Positions 1-4,424 of a DNA stretch of 5,244 bases are shown here, in pieces. The stretch lies in contig CANQKU010000079.1 in assembly GCA_947624535.1 (NCBI GenBank), positions 1 to 5,244 on the forward strand. The letters run 5' to 3'. The notes beneath the pieces are model-generated. The model was not told the origin of the DNA. It searched no databases and saw nothing but the letters and a program-made list of their open reading frames with translations. A program made the position numbers and the translations under genes. Each line of letters begins with the position of its first letter. Within the stretch, counting starts at the first letter, position 1. This stretch comes from an uncultured Bacilli bacterium (lineage in GTDB: Bacteria; Bacillota_I; Bacilli_A; RF39; UBA660).

Positions 1-1
1 T

Positions 2-364
2 AGTCGAGAAATTCCTGCTAAAATTTCACAAAAATTAAAAGAAGAAGTAGAAAGTATTGCTCTAAAAGCATTTAAAGCTTTAGGTTCAGCTGGTGTTTGT
101 CGAATTGACTTCTTGATTGATGAAAAAGCTAAAAAAGTCTATATCAATGAAATTAATTCTATTCCTGGTAGTTTAGCTTTCTATTTATGGGAAGCTAAGG
201 GTGTCAGATATACTGAACTTTTAGATGATGTGATTAATATTGGTATTAAAGATTATAAAAAACGTATGAGTAAAACACATTCTTTTGAATCAAATATTTT
301 AAAAGGATTTACTTCACGTGGTGGATTAAAAGGAATGAAAGGGGCTAAAGGAAAATTAAGATAG
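2..364 (+). CDS. D-alanine--D-alanine ligase-like ATP-grasp protein, C-terminal part (5' truncated by window edge)
   Basis: The open frame enters from the left edge at base 2 and gives 120 residues, so the real start lies outside the window. A TTG at 113 is internal, because homologous sequence continues upstream of it. The visible part begins with S-R-E-I-P-A-K-I, a stretch typical of D-Ala-D-Ala ligases. It continues with a RIDF segment (residues 34-37) and the metal-binding N-E-I-N motif (49-52), followed by S-I-P-G. Known family members join two D-alanines with ATP for peptidoglycan synthesis in the cytoplasm. After the metal site the usual Ser/Leu substrate loop reads S-L-A-F-Y-L-W-E, a variant I associate with a Ddl-like subgroup in low-GC Gram-positives, so the acceptor amino acid could differ from D-Ala. 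The tail is Gly/Lys-rich (from about residue 103). The stop codon lies inside a terminator hairpin. The family call is solid; the exact substrate is not. Confidence 0.85.
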   Translation, partial: SREIPAKISQKLKEEVESIALKAFKALGSAGVCRIDFLIDEKAKKVYINEINSIPGSLAFYLWEAKGVRYTELLDDVINIGIKDYKKRMSKTHSFESNILKGFTSRGGLKGMKGAKGKLR

Positions 365-382
365 AATTTTCTATCTTTTTTT
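358..382 (+). terminator. Weak intrinsic terminator overlapping the stop of the ligase gene
   Basis: AAGATAG (358-364) pairs perfectly with CTATCTT (371-377) across a six-base AATTTT loop, and the T run 376-382 follows. The stem has only two G:C pairs, so termination is probably partial. The TAG stop codon of the ligase gene is part of the left arm. The next gene starts four bases beyond the T run. Confidence 0.6.
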
Positions 383-386
383 GGTG

Positions 387-971
387 ATGACGATAATTGG
401 AATTTTAAAAAGAGAGGAAAATATAAAAGAAGAAAATAAATATTATGAAGATGCCGTTAAAAAGTTTGGGGCAGTTCCATGTTTTTTAACTGAGATAAAT
501 TTAGAAAAAATAGAAAAGTGTAGTGGTATTATAATTACTGGAGGTAATCAAAAAGGTGCGTTAGATGACATACTTATTAAATATGCCTTAGAAAATAATC
601 TTCCCTTATTAGGAATATGTCAAGGTATGCAGTCTATGGCTTTATATAATTCATTGGATCATTTAGAAAAAATTTCTAATCACCATCAAAAAGAAGGTTA
701 TGTTCACAAAGTATATTTAGAAAAATCCCACTTGCGAGATATTGTAAAAAAAAGTTGTATAGAAGTAAATTCTCATCACTATGAAATGGTCAAAAAATCT
801 TACTTATTTTCTATTGTTGGAAAAAGTAGTGATGGTGTAATTGAAGCTATAGAAAATAGATGCCACACTTTTCAAATTGGGGTGCAGTGGCATCCTGAGA
901 GAATGATTTCATATGATGAGGTTAGTAACAAGTTATTTTCCTATTTCATTGACGTTTGTCAAGAAAGATAA
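387..971 (+). CDS. Compact class I glutamine amidotransferase / gamma-glutamyl hydrolase (peptidase C26-like)
   Basis: This 194-residue cytoplasmic protein carries the class I amidotransferase signature. The nucleophile elbow is G-I-C-Q-G-M-Q with Cys78. The H-P-E motif follows W168 (His169, Glu171), completing the Cys-His-Glu triad. I-I-I-T-G-G near residue 50 and V-N-S-H-H (127-131) match the C26 family (gamma-glutamyl-GABA hydrolase PuuD type), where the latter is usually V-N-S-x-H-H. Relatives are usually about 230-250 residues. Here the stretch between T-G-G and the nucleophile region is shortened, and the acidic G-x-D motif after GG is replaced by N-Q-K-G. Such enzymes cleave gamma-glutamyl amides, but the substrate here is unknown. 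ATG 387 is preferred to GTG 384 or TTG 381 because the family starts with a short hydrophobic strand (I-I-G-I). No normal Shine-Dalgarno site precedes any of the three. It may be co-transcribed with the ligase gene by read-through. Confidence 0.82.
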   Translation: MTIIGILKREENIKEENKYYEDAVKKFGAVPCFLTEINLEKIEKCSGIIITGGNQKGALDDILIKYALENNLPLLGICQGMQSMALYNSLDHLEKISNHHQKEGYVHKVYLEKSHLRDIVKKSCIEVNSHHYEMVKKSYLFSIVGKSSDGVIEAIENRCHTFQIGVQWHPERMISYDEVSNKLFSYFIDVCQER

Positions 972-987
972 AGATAATTGTGATTTA

Positions 988-1016
988 TTGACATTTAAAA
1001 AAAGATTACATAAAAT
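988..1016 (+). promoter_or_regulatory. Sigma-A promoter of trxB
   Basis: A perfect -35 TTGACA (988-993) is separated by exactly 17 bases from a -10 TAAAAT (1011-1016, one mismatch to TATAAT). Transcription would start near 1023, leaving a leader of about 38 bases to the trxB start. It is one of the best promoters in the window. Confidence 0.85.
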
Positions 1017-1060
1017 TTAATTAGGTTATAAATATAAAATAGTAATAGAGGTGACTAATT

Positions 1061-1960
1061 ATGTACGATATAATTATTATTGGGGCAGGCCCAGCTGGAT
1101 TAACTAGTGCTTTATATGCATTACGAGCTAATAAAAATGTCCTTATTTTAGAAGCTAAGAGTTATGGTGGTCAAATTATTAATGCACATAAAATTGTAAA
1201 TTATCCAGGTATAGAAGAAATTTCTGGATTTGACTTCGCTACAAATTTATATCAACAAGTAAAAAAGTTAAATGGTGAAGTTAAATATGAGACGGTACTT
1301 CATGTAGATGAGGATAAATTTGTTACAACAAATAAAGGTAAGTACCAAGCTAAAAGTATTATTATTGCAACAGGTGCTGAAAATAGGTTATTAAATATTG
1401 ATAGAGAAAGAGAGTTTGTTGGAAAAGGAATTTCTTATTGTGCTACTTGTGATGGTGCATTTTATAAAGATAAGGTAGTAGCTGTAAATGGTGGTGGAAA
1501 TACTGCTATTAATGATGCTATTTATCTATCTAATATTGCTAGTAAAGTTTATTTAATCCATAGAAGAGAAGAATTTAGAGCAGAGGAGCAATATACTAAG
1601 GAGTTAAAGGGGATAGAAAATGTATACTTTATTTTAAATTCAACAGTAACTGCTTTAAATGGGGATGATAAATTAGAAAGTATTACGGTAAAAGATAAAG
1701 ATGGAAATTTAGAAGACATTCAAGTTGATGCCTTATTTATTGCTATTGGACAGGAACCTAAAAATGAAATATTTGCTAATGTTGTCAAACTAAATCAATT
1801 TGGCTATATTGAAACAGATGATGGTGTTCATACTAAAACAAAAGGAATTTATGCAGCAGGTGATGCTAGGGTAAAGACTTTACGACAGTTAACTACAGCA
1901 GTTGGTGATGGCAGTGTTGCTGCTACTATGGCAATTAAAGAAATGAAAGAAAATGAATAA
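1061..1960 (+). CDS. trxB: Thioredoxin reductase (NADPH, FAD)
   Basis: The flavoenzyme passes electrons from NADPH through FAD and a redox disulfide to thioredoxin in the cytoplasm. The 299-residue length is close to the usual size of about 310. All family landmarks are present: the N-terminal FAD fold G-A-G-P-A-G (8-13), the redox-active C-A-T-C (127-130) followed by D-G-A-F, and the NADPH fold G-G-G-N-T-A (144-149). H-R-R-E-E-F-R-A (167-174) selects the NADPH 2'-phosphate. The second FAD motif is G-I-Y-A-A-G-D (262-268), with L-R-Q-L-T-T-A-V-G-D-G (274-284) after it. AGAGGTGA at 1047-1054 sits six bases before the ATG, which fixes the start. The promoter at 988-1016 makes it the first gene of a transcript continuing into the PepSY gene. 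No thioredoxin gene is in view. The assignment is firm. Confidence 0.97.
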   Translation: MYDIIIIGAGPAGLTSALYALRANKNVLILEAKSYGGQIINAHKIVNYPGIEEISGFDFATNLYQQVKKLNGEVKYETVLHVDEDKFVTTNKGKYQAKSIIIATGAENRLLNIDREREFVGKGISYCATCDGAFYKDKVVAVNGGGNTAINDAIYLSNIASKVYLIHRREEFRAEEQYTKELKGIENVYFILNSTVTALNGDDKLESITVKDKDGNLEDIQVDALFIAIGQEPKNEIFANVVKLNQFGYIETDDGVHTKTKGIYAAGDARVKTLRQLTTAVGDGSVAATMAIKEMKENE

Positions 1961-1961
1961 T

Positions 1962-1969
1962 AGGAGTGA
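1962..1969 (+). promoter_or_regulatory. Ribosome binding site that decides the TTG start of the PepSY gene
   Basis: AGGAGTGA (1962-1969) begins two bases after the trxB stop and stands five bases before TTG 1975. An in-frame GTG at 1966 lies inside this site and so cannot be its start. The downstream TTG is therefore chosen. Confidence 0.8.
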
Positions 1970-1974
1970 TACAA

Positions 1975-2403
1975 TTGAAAGAAAATAAAAAAAATAATCA
2001 TTTAGTAACCATTATTTTATGCGTTTTAATTGCGTTATTAATCGTTATAATAGTTTGTATGTATATTAATTCTAAATATCAGGATAATCATTTAAACAAT
2101 AATCAGCCATTAGTAGATGAAAATGAAAATATAAAAACTAATCAAGAAAATAAAGATGTCAAAACATATGACTATAATGATAGTAACAGTAGTCAATATA
2201 TTTCTCATACTGATGCTTTAGAAATTGCATTAAAAAGTTTAAATATTACCAAAAATGATATTTATGATATGAACAATGAACGTGACTATAAATATGGTGT
2301 TGAAGTTTATGAAATAGAGTTTAAATATAATAGTTATGAGTATGAGTTTTATATCAATGCCAAAACTGGTGAAATTATAAAATCATTTAAAGAAAGAGAT
2401 TAA
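1975..2403 (+). CDS. Membrane-anchored PepSY-domain protein
   Basis: With the TTG start the protein has 142 residues. A short Lys/Asn-rich N-terminus (2-9) precedes one strongly hydrophobic helix (about 10-31). An Asn- and acid-rich linker follows, then a C-terminal domain (about 75-140) of the PepSY type. Its hallmarks are an Ile/Ala-rich helix (A-L-E-I-A-L), a strand pattern Y-E-I-E-F-K, and the closing F-Y-I-N-A-K-T-G-E-I-I. The charge pattern predicts a cytoplasmic N-terminus and an extracellular PepSY domain. PepSY domains occur in propeptides of secreted peptidases and in many surface proteins, and are thought to inhibit or modulate peptidases; the partner here is unknown. It is 14 bases behind trxB and has no promoter of its own, so co-transcription is likely. 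A terminator-like hairpin follows. The domain call is good; the function is open. Confidence 0.82.
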   Translation: MKENKKNNHLVTIILCVLIALLIVIIVCMYINSKYQDNHLNNNQPLVDENENIKTNQENKDVKTYDYNDSNSSQYISHTDALEIALKSLNITKNDIYDMNNERDYKYGVEVYEIEFKYNSYEYEFYINAKTGEIIKSFKERD

Positions 2404-2405
2404 TT

Positions 2406-2433
2406 AAAAGCAAGTCTAATTTGATTTGTTTTT
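2406..2433 (+). terminator. Probable intrinsic terminator after the PepSY gene
   Basis: AAAAGCAAGTC (2406-2416) can pair over eleven positions, including two G:T wobbles, with GATTTGTTTTT (2423-2433) around a six-base TAATTT loop. The right arm ends in a T run that continues after one C (to 2437). It would close the trxB-PepSY transcript just before the ribosome binding site of the broken alkyltransferase gene. Confidence 0.5.
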
Positions 2434-2449
2434 CTTTGAAAGGAGTAAC

Positions 2450-2705
2450 ATGAAAGAAAAAGTTTATCAGTATTTATTATCAATACCAAGAAAAAAGTAG
2501 TAACTTATGGTCAATGGGAAATATTTTACATCGTAATCCAGATGAAAAGAAGTATCCTTGTTATAAAGTAGTTAATTCAACAGGGAAGTTGTCTAAAAAC
2601 TTTTTATTTGGTGGTATAGAAAAACAAAAAGAAAAATTAGAACAAGATGGAATTGAAGTAATAGATTATAAAGTAGATTTAGAAAAATATCAGTTTAAAT
2701 CGTAA
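2450..2705 (+). pseudogene. Broken MGMT / alkyltransferase-like (ATL) DNA-binding protein gene
   Basis: A good ribosome binding site (AAAGGAG, 2439-2445) precedes ATG 2450, but that frame stops at TAG 2498 after 16 codons (M-K-E-K-V-Y-Q-Y-L-L-S-I-P...). The homologous sequence resumes one frame over as K-V-V-T-Y-G-Q (about 2494-2514), then in the third frame from 2514 as M-G-N-I-L-H-R-N-P-D to the stop at 2705. The first shift is at the A run 2491-2496, equivalent to one missing base. The second is a loss of about 40 bases: intact relatives have about 14 residues between T-Y-G-Q and G-N-x-L-H-K-N-P-D, including the recognition-helix region with its Ala-Arg. The family flips out and repairs or flags O6-alkylguanine. 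The active-site motif reads P-C-Y-K-V-V rather than P-C-H-R-V-V. The 63-codon 3' frame has no ribosome binding site of its own. The gene is very probably non-functional. Confidence 0.85.
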
Positions 2706-2709
2706 AGAT

Positions 2710-3252
2710 CTAAATTTTTTTTAGAAGTATTTTTGCTTTAGTAGCAAGTTTAGGTTTTAATTTTATTTTATATTGTAAAGCATTTTTTCCTGAAATATGG
2801 TCTTTAAATCTTTTTTCTAATTTCCCATGATTATTTCTAACTATTTTACAAGATGCAATATTTTCATATAAACATGAAACATATACTTCATTCATTCCTA
2901 GTTTTTCACATTTAGATAATAATAAATTTAATAGAGTAGTACCATATTCCTTACCGCGTTCTAGAGGATGAATGCCGTAGCCAATATTTCCAAAATTTGA
3001 CAAGTTATCTTTATTAGGGTAGTTTGTATCTTTAATTGTACCAAATCCAATAATATAGGTAGGATTATTTTCGTTGATTAAATAATATAAATTCTTTTCA
3101 TAAATAGCAATATAGTCAAAATAGGACTTTTTACCTTCTACTATTTGCGTAATAGCATAACAATTTAAATCTGAGTATTTATCTATAAAACTATCATAAT
3201 AATTTTTAACACTATTAAAATTCATATCTAATGCATGAATTAACTTTAACAT
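2710..3252 (-). CDS. GNAT-family N-acetyltransferase
   Basis: This 180-residue protein has a central GNAT fold. The G-N-I-G-Y-G-I-H-P strand (88-96) is followed by the acetyl-CoA pyrophosphate-binding loop R-G-K-E-Y-G (99-104) and a helix T-T-L-L-N-L-L-L-S-K. Then come the strand N-E-V-Y-V-S-C and the N-I-A-S-C-K-I-V helix (131-138), where relatives carry N-x-x-S. The pattern resembles the subgroup that acetylates small molecules or amino groups of peptides and drugs. Substrate cannot be read from the sequence. The first 60 residues are poorly conserved and aromatic-rich. ATG at 3252-3250 is fixed by GAAGGTGA (3259-3266) six bases upstream. The gene converges on the broken alkyltransferase gene with only four bases between the stop codons, and no clear terminator separates them. 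The C-terminus is Lys-rich. Confidence 0.85.
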   Translation of the reverse strand: MLKLIHALDMNFNSVKNYYDSFIDKYSDLNCYAITQIVEGKKSYFDYIAIYEKNLYYLINENNPTYIIGFGTIKDTNYPNKDNLSNFGNIGYGIHPLERGKEYGTTLLNLLLSKCEKLGMNEVYVSCLYENIASCKIVRNNHGKLEKRFKDHISGKNALQYKIKLKPKLATKAKILLKKI

Positions 3253-3292
3253 ATTTATTCACCTTCATGTTGTTCTTATTCTTAACATATAA

Positions 3293-3301
3293 AGTATATC
3301 A
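3293..3301 (-). promoter_or_regulatory. Extended -10 promoter of the GNAT gene
   Basis: On the minus strand TGATATACT gives a TGn extension plus TATACT (5 of 6 matches to TATAAT). It is about 40 bases before the GNAT start and downstream of the isomerase terminator, where a separate promoter is expected. No convincing -35 box accompanies it. Confidence 0.55.
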
Positions 3302-3334
3302 TAGAAGAATAAAAATAGTGCGAAAAAACTAAAT

Positions 3335-3365
3335 AAAAAATCACCTAACATTAAAGTTAGGTGAT
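3335..3365 (-). terminator. Strong intrinsic terminator of the cyclophilin gene
   Basis: ATCACCTAAC (3340-3349) and GTTAGGTGAT (3356-3365) form a perfect ten-pair stem with a six-base loop. On the minus strand the stem runs directly into a T run (complement of A 3335-3340). The position 58 bases after the isomerase stop and before the GNAT promoter fits a minus-strand terminator. On the plus strand no T run follows. Confidence 0.88.
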
Positions 3366-3380
3366 ATAAAATAATAGTAA

Positions 3381-3397
3381 CACTTCAACACGAAGTG
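3381..3397 (-). repeat. Second small hairpin between the cyclophilin gene and its terminator
   Basis: CACTTC (3381-3386) and GAAGTG (3392-3397) form a perfect six-pair stem around a five-base AACAC loop. It lies in the 3' untranslated part of the isomerase transcript, 15 bases before the main terminator. It has no adjoining T run, so it is more likely an mRNA 3'-end structure than a terminator. Confidence 0.5.
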
Positions 3398-3422
3398 ATA
3401 ATTTATTTATAAATTGCATATA

Positions 3423-4109
3423 TTATTTTTCTTCTATTTTTTCTACTTCTTTATAGTCTTTACCTTTTGTATCAACAACTGCTTTTTTAATAGTTAAATT
3501 ATTTTGTAATTGACCAGTTGTTTCATCTTGTACAACTTCGGTATCTTCTATTTTTTTAATTACTTCCCAGCCATCTATTACTTTACCAAATGCTGCATAG
3601 TCACCATCTAAATATTCAGATTTATCTAACATGATAAAGAACTGACTACCTGCTGAGTCATTATCTTGACTTCTAGCCATAGAAATGACTTTTTGCTCAT
3701 GTTTTAAGTCATTTTTTTCATATCCGTTATTAGAAAACTCACCCTTAATAGAATAATTAGGCCCACCTGTACCAGTTCCTGTTGGATCTCCACCCTGTAA
3801 AACAAAACCTGGAACTAATCGATGGAAAGTATTATCATCATAAAATCCATTTTTTACTAATGAAATAAAATTATTTACTGTATTTTCAGCTTTATCAGGA
3901 TATAATTCCATAACAATAGCACCATAATTTTCAATCTCCATAGCAACAACTGGATTATCAGTTTCATACTTATCTAATGTCGCTATATTTTCATTAGTAT
4001 CAAAGTTAATGCCTAATAAATCAATCTTTTTACTTTCTTTTTCACTTCCACAGCCACAGCATATACTAACTAATAAAATAACTAAAATTAATTTAATCTT
4101 TCTTTTCAT
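3423..4109 (-). CDS. Cyclophilin-type peptidyl-prolyl cis-trans isomerase, predicted lipoprotein
   Basis: The 228-residue protein starts with a lipoprotein-like signal: K-R-K, a hydrophobic core (about 5-16) and C-C-G-C-G-S, where Cys20 after Gly19 is the likeliest lipidated residue. It should sit on the outer face of the membrane and catalyse proline isomerisation in exported proteins. The cyclophilin domain (about residues 53-215) shows T-F-H-R-L-V-P-G-F-V-L-Q-G-G-D-P with the catalytic Arg and Gln. T-G-T-G-G-P, S-A-G-S-Q-F-F-I-M-L and Y-L-D-G-D-Y-A-A-F-G-K-V follow. The position equal to human CypA Trp121 is Tyr, which should weaken cyclosporin binding. About 30 residues link the lipid anchor to the domain and a charged tail ends it. 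GGAGGT (4116-4121) six bases before the ATG fixes the start. A strong terminator follows. Confidence 0.94.
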   Translation of the reverse strand: MKRKIKLILVILLVSICCGCGSEKESKKIDLLGINFDTNENIATLDKYETDNPVVAMEIENYGAIVMELYPDKAENTVNNFISLVKNGFYDDNTFHRLVPGFVLQGGDPTGTGTGGPNYSIKGEFSNNGYEKNDLKHEQKVISMARSQDNDSAGSQFFIMLDKSEYLDGDYAAFGKVIDGWEVIKKIEDTEVVQDETTGQLQNNLTIKKAVVDTKGKDYKEVEKIEEK

Positions 4110-4158
4110 TTGTTAACCTCCATTATTAATAATATCATAATGTCTTTAATTTTTCATC

Positions 4159-4230
4159 CTATAAAAATTTTATTGTAATAAAAATTAGTAAAAATGATAA
4201 AAGATAAATTATCAAAAATTTCCATAACAT
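4159..4230 (-). CDS. Small hydrophobic membrane peptide (23 codons), not previously recognised by me
   Basis: ATG (4230-4228) follows AGAGGTGA (plus coordinates 4236-4243) by five bases, as good a ribosome binding site as that of trxB. The frame reads M-L-W-K-F-L-I-I-Y-L-L-S-F-L-L, then I-F-I-T-I-K-F-L, and ends at TAG (4161-4159). Apart from Lys4, Lys21 and a Ser and Thr, every residue is hydrophobic, so it would form a single membrane-spanning helix. The A/T-rich codons could produce hydrophobic residues by chance, but the placed ribosome binding site argues for translation. It lies 49 bases upstream of the cyclophilin gene on the same strand and is divergent from the LytTR regulator. It could be a small membrane protein, a toxin-like peptide, a signal peptide precursor or a leader peptide of the cyclophilin mRNA. 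I recognise no family. Confidence 0.5.
   Translation of the reverse strand: MLWKFLIIYLLSFLLIFITIKFL
4172..4200 (-). promoter_or_regulatory. Possible promoter of the cyclophilin gene
   Basis: On the minus strand TTATCA (complement of 4195-4200, 4 of 6 matches) is followed after 17 bases by TACAAT (complement of 4172-4177, 5 of 6). Transcription would start about 55 bases before the isomerase ATG. It overlaps the small hydrophobic ORF. A nearer TGATATTAT (4129-4137) would leave almost no leader and is less likely. Confidence 0.45.
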
Positions 4231-4303
4231 ACTGCTCACCTCTAATTAAATGTAGCACATATATTTTTAACTTTCTTAATTTTGACTATAAATAAGTTAA
4301 AAA

Positions 4304-4328
4304 TGTCCTTATCTTATATACAAGGACA
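4304..4328. repeat. 7+7 inverted repeat in the divergent intergenic region
   Basis: TGTCCTT (4304-4310) and AAGGACA (4322-4328) are perfect complements around an 11-base A/T spacer. On the minus strand the hairpin is followed by five T (complement of 4299-4303), like an intrinsic terminator or attenuator ahead of the small hydrophobic ORF. It also has the form of an operator: minus-strand TATAAG, a -10-like element, sits in its centre. Which role applies cannot be told from the sequence. Confidence 0.55.
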
Positions 4329-4348
4329 AAAAATATCCAATTAGGGTC

Positions 4349-4367
4349 ATTTTCCATATTTTCCCAT
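4349..4367 (+). repeat. Tandem direct repeat in the LytTR gene promoter
   Basis: ATTTTCCAT (4349-4357) is followed directly by ATTTTCCCAT (4358-4367), identical apart from one extra C. The pair covers the place where a -35 box would stand for the -10 at 4377-4382, and there is no -35 consensus there. Such a position suits an activator binding site, possibly for the regulator itself. Confidence 0.45.
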
Positions 4368-4373
4368 TTACTT

Positions 4374-4382
4374 TGTTATAAT
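4374..4382 (+). promoter_or_regulatory. Extended -10 promoter of the LytTR regulator gene
   Basis: TGTTATAAT gives the TGn extension and a perfect TATAAT (4377-4382). No -35 box is seen at 16-18 bases; the direct repeat lies there instead. Transcription would start near 4389, about 32 bases before the ATG. The tRNA promoter downstream has the same TTTGTTATAAT core. Confidence 0.75.
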
Positions 4383-4401
4383 ACTCTAGTAAATAAAAAA
4401 T

Positions 4402-4424
4402 AGGGAGAAGTAGTGGCCTTATGA
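4402..4424 (+). promoter_or_regulatory. Distant ribosome binding site and three-codon mini-ORF at the LytTR start
   Basis: AGGGAG (4402-4407) is 13 bases from the ATG at 4421, longer than the usual 5-9. At the normal five-base distance stands GTG 4413, opening the frame GTG-GCC-TTA-TGA, whose stop overlaps the regulator's ATG. No in-frame upstream start exists for the regulator. Translation could be reduced, or depend on termination and restart at the TGA. Confidence 0.35.

Noticed and set aside
113..364. TTG at 113 as the start of an 83-residue gene
   Set aside because: The same frame is open to the left edge and its translation upstream of 113 matches the Ddl family, so TTG is an internal Leu codon.
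1966..1968. GTG as the start of the PepSY gene
   Set aside because: It lies inside the AGGAGTGA ribosome binding site, which is correctly spaced for TTG 1975.
2491..2500. TGA-as-Trp code explaining the broken frame
   Set aside because: The interrupting codon is TAG and the breaks are frame shifts; all Trp codons in intact genes are TGG.
2514..2705. Independent 63-residue protein
   Set aside because: It is the 3' part of the MGMT-family frame, has no ribosome binding site, and its homologous N-terminal parts lie just upstream in other frames.
2706..2726. Bidirectional terminator between the broken gene and the GNAT gene (TCTAAA...TTTAGA around a T run)
   Set aside because: The stem is six pairs with one G:C beyond A/T pairs and no T run follows the stem on either strand.
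4129..4137. Extended -10 TGATATTAT before the cyclophilin gene
   Set aside because: A start from it would fall almost at the Shine-Dalgarno site, leaving about 13 bases of leader; the 4172-4200 promoter fits better.
4303..4344. Plus-strand 13-codon ORF starting at ATG 4303
   Set aside because: No ribosome binding site, and it coincides with the inverted repeat; probably chance.
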